Positions 24,129 through 31,892 of a DNA stretch of 64,000 nt are shown here, in pieces. The translations under genes were made by a program, and so were the position numbers. This DNA is from Burkholderia sp. Ax-1719. Lineage in GTDB: Bacteria; Pseudomonadota; Gammaproteobacteria; Burkholderiales; Burkholderiaceae. The first letter of the stretch is position 1; every line of letters begins with the position of its first letter. The stretch lies in assembly GCF_011753055.1 (NCBI RefSeq), contig NZ_VWWJ01000028.1, positions 1 through 64,000 of the forward strand, read 5' to 3'. A model generated the notes under the pieces. That model saw nothing but the letters and a program-made list of their open reading frames with translations, was not told the origin of the DNA and searched no databases.

Positions 24129-25209
24129 ACCGGGGTGCTCCTTTGAGGGATCCGATGGCGAGCGAGCCGTCCGCAGAGAGCGCGGCGGCAGGCCCGGATT
24201 CAGTTTCGGCTTGAGTCTGATTCTGGCTGTCCACCGTGACGGTGGCGGCGGCGCCGGGTACACGATCGGCGAGTTCTTCGAGCAGCGGCTGCGAAGGCAC
24301 GAAGAACAGGCCACCCGTGACGGCGCGGCTGAAGTCCAGCAGCCGGTCGTAATTGCCGGGCGGCAGACCGACGAACATGTTTTCCAGCATCTGCTCGATG
24401 GGCTGCGGATCGCGCGCATAACCGATGAAGTAGGTGCCGAATTCGCCTTGGCCCGGATGGCCAAACGGCATGTTGTCGCGCAGGATCTTGATCTCGTTGC
24501 CTTCGGCGTCGTCGAGCGTGGTGAGCGAGCTATGCGACCAGCTTGGCTTCACGTCTTCGTCGAGTTCGATGTCGTGCAGCTTGGTGCGGCCGATGATGTG
24601 TTCCTGCGCTTCCACGGGCAGCGCGTTCCAGCCTTTCATGTCGTGCAGATACTTCTGCACCAGCACATAGCTGCCGCCCGCAAAGCCGGGGTCTTCGTCC
24701 TGGATCACGGTGAAATGGACCGCTTCGTTGCCCACCGGGTTTTCCGTGCCGTCGACGAAGCCGATCATCGCGCGCATGTCGAAGTTACGGAAACCGTGCA
24801 CTTCGTCGACGGTCTTGACCGCGCCTTCGAGGCGCTTCATCAGTTGCGTGGCGAGTTCGAAGCAGAGGTCGGTCTGGTCGGCGCGGATGTGCATCAGCAG
24901 GTCGCCGGGTGTGGCGATGGCCTTGCGCTCGCCCGAGCCGAATTCGCGGAACGGATGCAGGCCCGCCGGGCGCACTCCGCCGAACAGTTCGTCCCATGCG
25001 TCTGACGAAAAGCCCACCACGCACGAAAGATTGCCGTTAGGGACGCGCTTGCCGACCGCGCGCACGAGATTGGCGACGTCGGCGCACCAGGCGCGCACGG
25101 TGGCGCGGCTGGTGGCGTCTTCGTTGACGGTGGCGACGATGAAAAAGGCGCTGCGCGTGACGGCGCTGGAGACGGACTGCGGTTCCTGCGTGAGTGAGGC
25201 CGGCGTCAT
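24121..25209 (-). CDS. DyP-type heme peroxidase, encapsulin cargo
   Basis: A 362-residue dye-decolourising peroxidase. It carries the GxxDG motif in GFVDGTENP (about residue 150), the proximal heme His in KPSWSHSSL (about 226) and the distal Arg in EIKILRDNMPFG (about 244). After the catalytic domain, about 45 flexible residues end in DGSLAIGSLKGAPRYE, which matches the encapsulin targeting peptide (consensus around SLxIGSLK) that docks cargo inside the shell. It is the first gene of a two-gene operon with the encapsulin. In the family, packaged DyP is linked to oxidative stress resistance. Confidence 0.96.
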   Translation of the reverse strand: MTPASLTQEPQSVSSAVTRSAFFIVATVNEDATSRATVRAWCADVANLVRAVGKRVPNGNLSCVVGFSSDAWDELFGGVRPAGLHPFREFGSGERKAIATPGDLLMHIRADQTDLCFELATQLMKRLEGAVKTVDEVHGFRNFDMRAMIGFVDGTENPVGNEAVHFTVIQDEDPGFAGGSYVLVQKYLHDMKGWNALPVEAQEHIIGRTKLHDIELDEDVKPSWSHSSLTTLDDAEGNEIKILRDNMPFGHPGQGEFGTYFIGYARDPQPIEQMLENMFVGLPPGNYDRLLDFSRAVTGGLFFVPSQPLLEELADRVPGAAATVTVDSQNQTQAETESGPAAALSADGSLAIGSLKGAPRYE

Positions 25210-25325
25210 GATGTGGGGTATCGCTCGAATAGTCTGATGCGGGTGGGTGGCGCGCAAGGCAACGCGCAACGCGCGGGCGCCGCCTGCGGGCCGTGTGCCG
25301 CATAGTGTAGCCAAACTCGAAAAAA

Positions 25326-25362
25326 CGGGCGGCTTAGCCGTAGAGCCTTGCTGCGCCGCCCG
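25326..25362 (-). terminator. possible terminator between the DedA-PAP2 gene and dyp promoter region
   Basis: CGGGCGGC (25326-25333) pairs with GCCGCCCG (25355-25362), and the minus strand continues with GTTTTTCG. It could stop transcripts arriving from the right before the dyp gene. The rest of the 294-bp gap up to 25504 holds nothing recognised. Confidence 0.4.
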
Positions 25363-25503
25363 CGTGCGGCTGCCTGAGTCTGTCTGAGGCTGCCCGCGGC
25401 GGCCCGGTTTGCCATCCGGTGTCACGGCGTGGGAGCATAGTTGCCGTGCAGGCGGGTTTTGTCCGGGACCAACGGTGAGTGCTGACAAGAGAGGAGACGC
25501 ACC

Positions 25504-25779
25504 ATGTGGGATCACACCGAGCACGAAGGCTTCGAAATCTGGGTGTTGCCGATTCCGGCGTTCGGGCCGCGTTCGCCCGAGCCGCTGTTCCACTACAGCG
25601 GCTACATCTGCCGGCATGGTGCGGATGCGCATCTGGAAGGACGTAGCGTGCGCTTTCACGATCTGATGCGCAATTACGTCGGCCCCGACGCCGCGCTGGA
25701 CGCCGCATATACCGACGCGCGCAAGCGTATCGACCACTTCCACGCGGCGGGCAGCTGGGGCGACGGCCCGGAAGGCTAA
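25504..25779 (+). CDS. conserved hypothetical protein (91 aa)
   Basis: A 91-residue soluble protein rich in His and aromatic residues (WDHTEHEGFEIWVLPIPAFG, then FHYSGYICRHG and RIDHFHAAGSW). AGAGGAG lies eight bases before the ATG. No signal peptide, no membrane segment, no recognised family. Its end overlaps the end of the convergent DedA-PAP2-LssY gene by four bases. Confidence 0.65.
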   Translation: MWDHTEHEGFEIWVLPIPAFGPRSPEPLFHYSGYICRHGADAHLEGRSVRFHDLMRNYVGPDAALDAAYTDARKRIDHFHAAGSWGDGPEG

Positions 25780-27953
25780 CGTCCGCCCGACACCACCAGC
25801 ATCACGGCGCGGCCCTCGCAGCCTTCGCTGCCCGGCATCGTGATGGCGCGCCAGCCCGCTGGCGGGCCGCCGCTTTTGCCGTCGAGCACGATGGGCGTGC
25901 GGTGGTCGTGATCGACGTAGGTGGTCAGCACGTTGAACGGCCAGGAGGCGCGGCGCAGGCGCTCGTGCACCAGCGAGCCGACCCAGATCGGCGTGAGTTC
26001 GGGGCCGGGCGGCGGCGCGGCGACTACGCTATTCCTGCCGCCGGCGTCTTTGGCATCGCTCGCCACGGCCGTCGCGGGCGTGATGGCATCGGCCTGCAGG
26101 TCGCTGCGCGTGTCTTCCGCTGCGGTAGAATCCGCGCGCGCGGCCAGCGCATAGCCAGTCGGCCAGAAGCGCAGCACGTCGCGGCGGCTGCCGGGGCGCG
26201 CGGGATCGTCGGGGATGTGCACGCGCGCGAACACCAGCGGCGAGGGCAGGCCGTTATTGAGCTTGGGCAACAGTGGCAGCGACAGCGCGTCCACGTTCGG
26301 CGCGATCAGCGACAGCACGCTTTTGGGCGTGAACTGGCCGCCTTCGGTCCAGCCCGCTTCGTGCAGCGCAGCGCGCAGGTCGGTGGCGCTGGCGGCCCAC
26401 TGGAGCGTCATCGGCTCGCGCCGCTCGCCTTTCATGTCCACGCGATAGCAGGCGAGGTTGCGCCAGAGCGTGTCGGTCCACGTCATCTGCGCGACCACGG
26501 TGGGCGCCTGTGTGTCGCGCGAGGCGAGTTCGGCTTGCCGCTCGGCCCCGCCGCGCTGCAGCACGAAAGCGATCGCCAGCACCACGAAGACGATCGCGGG
26601 CATGACGTTGCGCTCGGAAGGGCGCGCCGGATAGCGCCACAGCGACAGCAGCACGACCGCCGCCACCCAGATCGAGGCGAAGGCCGCGCCGCCAATGGCA
26701 TCGGAGAACAGGAAGCGGTCGAAATACAGTCCCGCAAAGGCGACTCCCACCACGATGCCGTTGCCGACCGTCGCCACGATCGCCGCCTCGATCATCTTCA
26801 CGCGCCGCACCAGCAGGAACATGGTGAAGCCATAGACGATCACCATCGACGCCACGCGGTCGCTCGGGAACACGTACGCGCCCACGTGCGCCGCGCCCGG
26901 CGAGCCGTGGTGAATCGCGAAGCGCAGCACGAGGATGAGCGCCTGCGAAAGCGCCGCCGCCAGCATCCAGTAAGTGATGGTGCGCCAGCGCCGCTCGACG
27001 GCCATCCAGGCGGTGACGGTCAGCACCAGTGCGGCGAGCGTGTAGTTGCTGCCGAGGGTTTCGACGTGCGCGAGCACGGTGTCGGCCCAGGTCGTGTGGA
27101 TCGACTGCAGGAACTGGCGCACCGACTGGTCGATCTGCACGAGCGGATCGCCGCTCAGCAGATTGCCGAGCACATAGGAAAACACGGCGGCGCACAACGG
27201 CACCAGCGCCGTGATGGCGAGCACCGCGCCCAGCGCGGGCTGCTTCGGATCGAGCAGGCGCACCAGGCGGCGCGCCGCCGCGCCCTCGTGCTGTGCGGCC
27301 CAGCGCGAGACGCCGCGCCGCGAGGCGCTGGCCCAGTTGTCCAGATGCGCCAGCAGGACGTGCGTGAAGCGCCAGACGAGCCACAGCGTCAGCGCGATGA
27401 TGGCGAGCGCCACCACCAGCCGGAACGACACCGCGCCCGCCAGTTGCAGCGACGCGCCGAACACCACGCCCGGCAGGATGTGAGCAGGCGCCCACACCAG
27501 CGCCGAAATCACGTTCATGACGAAGAACCGCCACGGCGCCATGCCGGCCATGCCCGCGACGATGGGCACCACGGCGCGCAGCGGCGCGACGAAGCGCGCC
27601 AGGATCACGCTGCGCGTGCCGTGGCTGACGAAGTAGGCCTGAGCTTTATCGAGGATGGCGGGGTGCTTGCTGAACGGCCAGACGCGCGCGATCCTGTCGC
27701 GGTAACGATGGCCGAGCCAGAAGCTCAGCGCGTCGCCCGCGACCGCGCCGGCGATGGCGCAGACGAACAGCCAGCCCAGATTGAGCGTGCCCGTGCCCGC
27801 GAAGGCGCCCGCGATGAACATAGCGGTGCTGCCGGGGAAGAACGTGCCGACCAGCGCGAGCGATTCCAGGAACGCCGCGACCACCACGAACGCGAGTGTC
27901 CAGCCGGGGTAATCGGCGAGCAGGTGCAGCAGCTGGACGTAGGCGTGCTCCAT
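25776..27953 (-). CDS. DedA-PAP2-LssY multidomain membrane protein
   Basis: A 725-residue membrane protein. Residues about 1-215 are a DedA (SNARE-associated) domain with the FLESLALVGTFFPGS loop and ILARFVAPLRAVVPIVAGM. Residues about 265-465 are a PAP2-like domain, and the soluble C-terminal 250 residues match the LssY C-terminal type. The PAP2 catalytic motifs are altered: the position of PSGH reads PSDR and that of the last His motif reads LYFDRFLFSDAIGG, with the His replaced by Phe, so phosphatase activity is doubtful. The ATG at 27953 is the first that matches DedA starts. DedA proteins act in lipid flipping and envelope maintenance. Confidence 0.85.
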   Translation of the reverse strand: MEHAYVQLLHLLADYPGWTLAFVVVAAFLESLALVGTFFPGSTAMFIAGAFAGTGTLNLGWLFVCAIAGAVAGDALSFWLGHRYRDRIARVWPFSKHPAILDKAQAYFVSHGTRSVILARFVAPLRAVVPIVAGMAGMAPWRFFVMNVISALVWAPAHILPGVVFGASLQLAGAVSFRLVVALAIIALTLWLVWRFTHVLLAHLDNWASASRRGVSRWAAQHEGAAARRLVRLLDPKQPALGAVLAITALVPLCAAVFSYVLGNLLSGDPLVQIDQSVRQFLQSIHTTWADTVLAHVETLGSNYTLAALVLTVTAWMAVERRWRTITYWMLAAALSQALILVLRFAIHHGSPGAAHVGAYVFPSDRVASMVIVYGFTMFLLVRRVKMIEAAIVATVGNGIVVGVAFAGLYFDRFLFSDAIGGAAFASIWVAAVVLLSLWRYPARPSERNVMPAIVFVVLAIAFVLQRGGAERQAELASRDTQAPTVVAQMTWTDTLWRNLACYRVDMKGERREPMTLQWAASATDLRAALHEAGWTEGGQFTPKSVLSLIAPNVDALSLPLLPKLNNGLPSPLVFARVHIPDDPARPGSRRDVLRFWPTGYALAARADSTAAEDTRSDLQADAITPATAVASDAKDAGGRNSVVAAPPPGPELTPIWVGSLVHERLRRASWPFNVLTTYVDHDHRTPIVLDGKSGGPPAGWRAITMPGSEGCEGRAVMLVVSGGR

Positions 27954-28055
27954 GTCGAAGGCGTGGTGTCGTACCACGCGCAATATAACCGGCTGCGCCG
28001 ATGAGCGTGCGATGCGGTGTCGGCGGCAACCGGGGCGTTAATCCACGCCGCCAGG

Positions 28056-28100
28056 AAAAACGCCCCGCGGCGCGTGCGTGGTGCATACGCGGCGGGGCGC
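28056..28100 (-). terminator. rho-independent terminator of the pim-like operon
   Basis: CGCCCCGC (28061-28068) pairs with GCGGGGCG (28092-28099), and the minus strand continues with TTTTTCC. It lies 75 bases beyond the CoA-transferase stop. Confidence 0.6.
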
Positions 28101-28174
28101 TGGCGTGGACCTTGATCCGCAACTCCTGGTCCTGCCCGGTGCTGGCCGGTGCTGGCCGGTGTGGCCATGAGCGT

Positions 28175-29401
28175 TCAGATCACGCCTTTTTCCTTCAACT
28201 GCGCCAGTTGCTCGTCCGAATAACCGAGCGTCGCGGCCAGCAGCTCGCGCGTGCCTTCGCCCAGTTGCGGCGGCGCGCGGCGCACCGGCATGCGTTCGCC
28301 GTCGAAGCGCCAGGGCGGCGCGAGGACCGGCGTGGTGCCGCTTTCCGTATGCGGATGCGGCTGCTGCGTGACGAGACCCGCCTCGGTGGCGCGCGGCGAC
28401 AGCAGCGCCTCGCGCAAGCCCGCGACCTCGCCGCACGGAATGCCCGCTTGCGCGAGACGTTCGAGCAGCAGTTTGCGCGGGCGGCTGCCCAGCTCACGCT
28501 TGAGTTCGGGCAGCAGCACCGCGCGATTCTGCGAGCGCAGGATATTGGTCTTGTAACGCGTGTCGTCGGCGAGATCGGGTCGCTCGATCACTTCGCGCGC
28601 GAAACGTTCGAACTGGCTGTTATTGCCGACCGTGATGACGAGCGGGCCGTCCGCCGCATCGAATACGCCATACGGCACGATGGACGGATGATCGTTGCCG
28701 TAGCGCGGCGGGTCTTCGCCCATCACCAGCGCTTCCAGCCCGTAGTAAGCGGTGATCATGAGGCCGCAGTCGAACAGCGCCATTTCGATGTGACGGCCGC
28801 GGCCGCTGTGCTCGCGCTGGAACAACGCCGCGAGCATGGCCTGCGCCGAATACATGCCCGTGAAAAGATCCACGGCCGCCACACCGAATTTCAGCGGCGG
28901 CTGGCTCGCTTCGCCGTTCAGCGCCATCAGGCCCGCTTCGCCCTGCACCACGAGATCGTAGCCGGGGCGCTTCGCTTCGGAACCCGTGCGGTCGTAGCCC
29001 GAAATCGAGCAATAGATCAGACGCGGATTCTCCGCGCTCAACTGCTCGTAGCCGAGCCCGAGCTTTTCCGCGCCGCCGAACTTGAAGTTCTGCACCACCA
29101 CGTCGCAGGTCTTCGCCAGATCGCGCGCGATCTGCTGGCCTTCGGGCGTTTGCAGATCGAGCGTGATCGAACGTTTGTTGCGGTTCACGCTGTTGAAGTA
29201 AGCGGTTTCGGTCTGGCCGATGCGCAAACCCCAGTCGCGCGTATCGTCGCCGCGATCGGGATGCTCGACCTTGATGACCTCCGCGCCAAGGTCGCCGAGC
29301 ACCATCGCGCTCCACGGCCCCGCGAGAATGCGCGAGAGATCGAGCACGCGTACGCCCGCTAGCGGCAGGCCATTGAGCTGGCCATGGTTTTCCGTCTGCA
29401 T
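28175..29401 (-). CDS. family III CoA-transferase (CaiB/BaiF type)
   Basis: A 408-residue CoA-transferase. It shows GVRVLDLSRILAGPWSAMVL, DLGAEVIKVEHPDRGDDTR, a VNRNKRSITLDL segment and the catalytic Asp in GYDLVVQGEAGLM (about residue 168). Such enzymes move CoA from one acyl donor to a carboxylic acid. As last gene of the operon it would activate the substrate of the beta-oxidation enzymes upstream without ATP, in place of an acid-CoA ligase. The donor (for example succinyl-CoA) cannot be read from sequence. Confidence 0.93.
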   Translation of the reverse strand: MQTENHGQLNGLPLAGVRVLDLSRILAGPWSAMVLGDLGAEVIKVEHPDRGDDTRDWGLRIGQTETAYFNSVNRNKRSITLDLQTPEGQQIARDLAKTCDVVVQNFKFGGAEKLGLGYEQLSAENPRLIYCSISGYDRTGSEAKRPGYDLVVQGEAGLMALNGEASQPPLKFGVAAVDLFTGMYSAQAMLAALFQREHSGRGRHIEMALFDCGLMITAYYGLEALVMGEDPPRYGNDHPSIVPYGVFDAADGPLVITVGNNSQFERFAREVIERPDLADDTRYKTNILRSQNRAVLLPELKRELGSRPRKLLLERLAQAGIPCGEVAGLREALLSPRATEAGLVTQQPHPHTESGTTPVLAPPWRFDGERMPVRRAPPQLGEGTRELLAATLGYSDEQLAQLKEKGVI

Positions 29402-29487
29402 CAGCAGGCACTCCTGATTCGTTGTGGATGGAAAGCCGCGCCCCGGCGTGATCGGAGCGGGCTTTCCTGGCCCGGCCCAAGCCAGAT

Positions 29488-30633
29488 TCACGCCGCGGCG
29501 CTTTCCAGTGCGTTCAGCGCGATGTAACGCGCGAGATGATGATCCTCGTCGCCGAGTTGATGATCGATCATCACGAGGCGCTTGGCGTAGTGCGCGAGCG
29601 GCAGTTCCCATGTCATGCCGATGCCGCCATGCAACTGGATCGACTCTTCGGCCACGCGCGCGCCGACGCCGCCGATGGTGTACTTCGCCGCCGACAATGC
29701 GCGCTCGCGCTGCACGCGCGGCGCATCGATCGCGGCTGCCGCGTTGATGACCGCCGAACGCGATTGCTCGATATCGAGCAGCAGATCGGCCATGCGGTGC
29801 TGCAAGGCCTGGAAGCTGCCGAGCGGCACGCCGAACTGCTTGCGCGTGCGCAGATAGTCGAGCGTGAAATCGCGCGCCACGTCCATGGCGCCCAGCGCTT
29901 CTGCGGCGAGCGCGAGCAGGCCGTAGCCGCTCGCGTGTTCGAGCGTGGCGAAGCCGCTGCCCGGCGCGCCGAGCAGGGCATCCGCGCCAACCGTCACGTT
30001 GTCGAGCGTGACTTCCGCCGCGCGTCCGCCGTCGATCTTGCGATAACCGCGCACGCTCACGCCTGCGGCCGAGCGCGGAACGAGGAACAGCGAAATGCCG
30101 TTTTCGTCGAATTCATTACCCGATGTGCGCGCCGACACTAGCAAAACATCGGCGTGTTCCGCGTGCTGCACGACGCCTTTCGCGCCTCGCAGCAGCCAGC
30201 CGTCGCCATTCTTTTCCGCACGCGTGCTCACGCGCGCGGCTTCGTAGTGCGAGCCCGGTTCGTCGTGCGCGAGCGCCGCGATCTGCGAGCCGTCGATCAG
30301 CGATGCAATGCGTTCGCGCTGCGCCTCATTGCCCGCATGCGCGAGCGAGCGGCCCACGATCAGCGTATCGAGGAACGGCTCGACCACGAGACCGCGCCCA
30401 AGCGCCTCGAACACCACGGCGACATCGAAACCCTGACCGCCGAAGCCACCATCGGCCTCGTCGAACAGCGCGCCGATCACGCCCAGATCGGCAAAACGCC
30501 GCCACATCTCCGCGCTGAAACCTTCACTGGAGCGCGCGATTTTATCGCGCGTTTCAAAACCGTACTGCTCCGAGATGAAACGATTGAGCGTATCCGCAAG
30601 CATGCGGCGGTCTTCGGTGTGCTGGAAATTCAT
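29488..30633 (-). CDS. acyl-CoA dehydrogenase, PimD-like (small subunit type)
   Basis: A 381-residue acyl-CoA dehydrogenase beginning MNFQHTEDRRMLADTLNRFI, with a weakly conserved middle domain and the C-terminal GVPLGSFQALQHRMADLLLDIEQ and EESIQLHGGIGMTWELPLAHY. It resembles PimD, the small partner of the pimeloyl-CoA dehydrogenase pair. It lies 11 bp after the PimC-like gene, and such pairs act as heteromers on dicarboxylyl-CoA esters in Rhodopseudomonas. Substrate here is inferred. Confidence 0.9.
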   Translation of the reverse strand: MNFQHTEDRRMLADTLNRFISEQYGFETRDKIARSSEGFSAEMWRRFADLGVIGALFDEADGGFGGQGFDVAVVFEALGRGLVVEPFLDTLIVGRSLAHAGNEAQRERIASLIDGSQIAALAHDEPGSHYEAARVSTRAEKNGDGWLLRGAKGVVQHAEHADVLLVSARTSGNEFDENGISLFLVPRSAAGVSVRGYRKIDGGRAAEVTLDNVTVGADALLGAPGSGFATLEHASGYGLLALAAEALGAMDVARDFTLDYLRTRKQFGVPLGSFQALQHRMADLLLDIEQSRSAVINAAAAIDAPRVQRERALSAAKYTIGGVGARVAEESIQLHGGIGMTWELPLAHYAKRLVMIDHQLGDEDHHLARYIALNALESAAA

Positions 30634-30644
30634 CGCAAGACCTC

Positions 30645-31841
30645 TTAGAGACCGAGAATCATCTTGGAGATGATGTTCTTCTGGATTTCATTGGAGCCGC
30701 CGAAAATCGACAGCTTGCGGTTGTTGAAGTAAAGCGCGGCGGCGCTGGCGGCTTCATCGGGGCCGATGGATTCGCCATCGAAACCTTCCTGCAACGCTTC
30801 TTCGACGAACGGCGCGGCATACGGGCCCATCGCCCGACGCAGCAGCGAGGCAATTTCCTGACGGATTTCCGTGCCGCGAATCTTGAGCATCGAGCTTTCC
30901 GCGCCCGGCACGCCACCACCCGCCACCGCTGCAATCACGCGCAGATTGGTGGTCTTCATGTTTTCCAGATCGATCTCGACCTTCGCGAGGCGCGCGGCGA
31001 ATTGCGGGTCTTGCGCCAGCGGCTTGCCATTGCGCGTGACTTTCTGCGCGGCCTGTTTCAGACGCGCGAGCGCTGCCACCGAAAAGCCCACGCCCGCGAT
31101 ATTGGTGCGCTCATACGTGAGCAGGTATTTCGCGTAAGTCCAGCCCTTGTTCTCCTCGCCGACGAGGTTTTCAACCGGCACGCGCACGTCGGTGAAAAAC
31201 ACTTCGTTAACCTCATGCTCGCCGTCGAGCGTGACGATCGGGCGCACTTCGATGCCCGGCGTATTCATGTCGATCAGCAGGAAGCTGATGCCCTCCTGCT
31301 TGCGCACGTCGGTCGCGGTGCGCACGAGGCAGAAGATCATGTTCGCGTAATGGCCGAGCGTGGTCCATGTCTTCTGGCCATTGACGACGTAGTGATCGCC
31401 CTGGCGAACCGCGGTAGTGCGCACGGCGGCGAGATCTGAACCCGCGCCCGGCTCCGAATAGCCCTGACACCACCAGTCCGAACCGTCGAGAATACGCGGC
31501 AGCCAGTAGAGTTTCTGCGCTTCGTTGCCGTACTTGATCAGCACCGGCCCGAGCATGTTCACACCGAACGGCACGATGCGCGGCGCGGCGGCAATTGCGC
31601 ATTCGTTTTCGAAGATAAACTTCTGCACGGCGCTCCAGCCAGGGCCGCCGTATTCCTTCGGCCAGTGATTCGCGAGCCAGCCCTTTTCGTTGAGGATGGC
31701 ATGCCATTGCGCCATATCTTCGCGCGTGAGGTGCTGGCCGTTGCGCACCTTGCTGGCGATGCGCTGCGGCAGCCGCTCGCGCAGGAAGTCGAGCACTTCG
31801 CTGCGGAAGGCTTCTTCTTCGGCGGTAAATTTGAGGTCCAT
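30645..31841 (-). CDS. acyl-CoA dehydrogenase, PimC-like (large subunit type)
   Basis: A 398-residue acyl-CoA dehydrogenase: MDLKFTAEEEAFRSEVLDFL, WLANHWPKEYGGPGWS, the FAD/substrate segment CQGYSEPGAGSDLA, KTWTTLGHYANMIFCLVRT and the C-terminal IFGGSNEIQKNIISK. The catalytic Glu of short-chain enzymes (YEGT) is not at the usual place (FGGS), as is normal for the PimC branch. The ATG at 31841 was chosen because the family starts there. It pairs with the following PimD-like gene. Confidence 0.92.
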   Translation of the reverse strand: MDLKFTAEEEAFRSEVLDFLRERLPQRIASKVRNGQHLTREDMAQWHAILNEKGWLANHWPKEYGGPGWSAVQKFIFENECAIAAAPRIVPFGVNMLGPVLIKYGNEAQKLYWLPRILDGSDWWCQGYSEPGAGSDLAAVRTTAVRQGDHYVVNGQKTWTTLGHYANMIFCLVRTATDVRKQEGISFLLIDMNTPGIEVRPIVTLDGEHEVNEVFFTDVRVPVENLVGEENKGWTYAKYLLTYERTNIAGVGFSVAALARLKQAAQKVTRNGKPLAQDPQFAARLAKVEIDLENMKTTNLRVIAAVAGGGVPGAESSMLKIRGTEIRQEIASLLRRAMGPYAAPFVEEALQEGFDGESIGPDEAASAAALYFNNRKLSIFGGSNEIQKNIISKMILGL

Positions 31842-31892
31842 GTTTAACTCTTTATCCGATGACGCTTGATCCGTGATTTGTTGCGTTCGCAA

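Noticed and set aside
25902..28004. 700-codon plus-strand frame opposite the DedA-PAP2-LssY gene
   Set aside because: Rich in Arg, His, Gln and Gly without domains or membrane segments; it is the antisense shadow of a GC-rich gene.
28139..28165. Tandem CCGGTGCTGG-like repeats after the CoA-transferase gene
   Set aside because: Only about two and a half copies in GC-rich DNA; likely chance.
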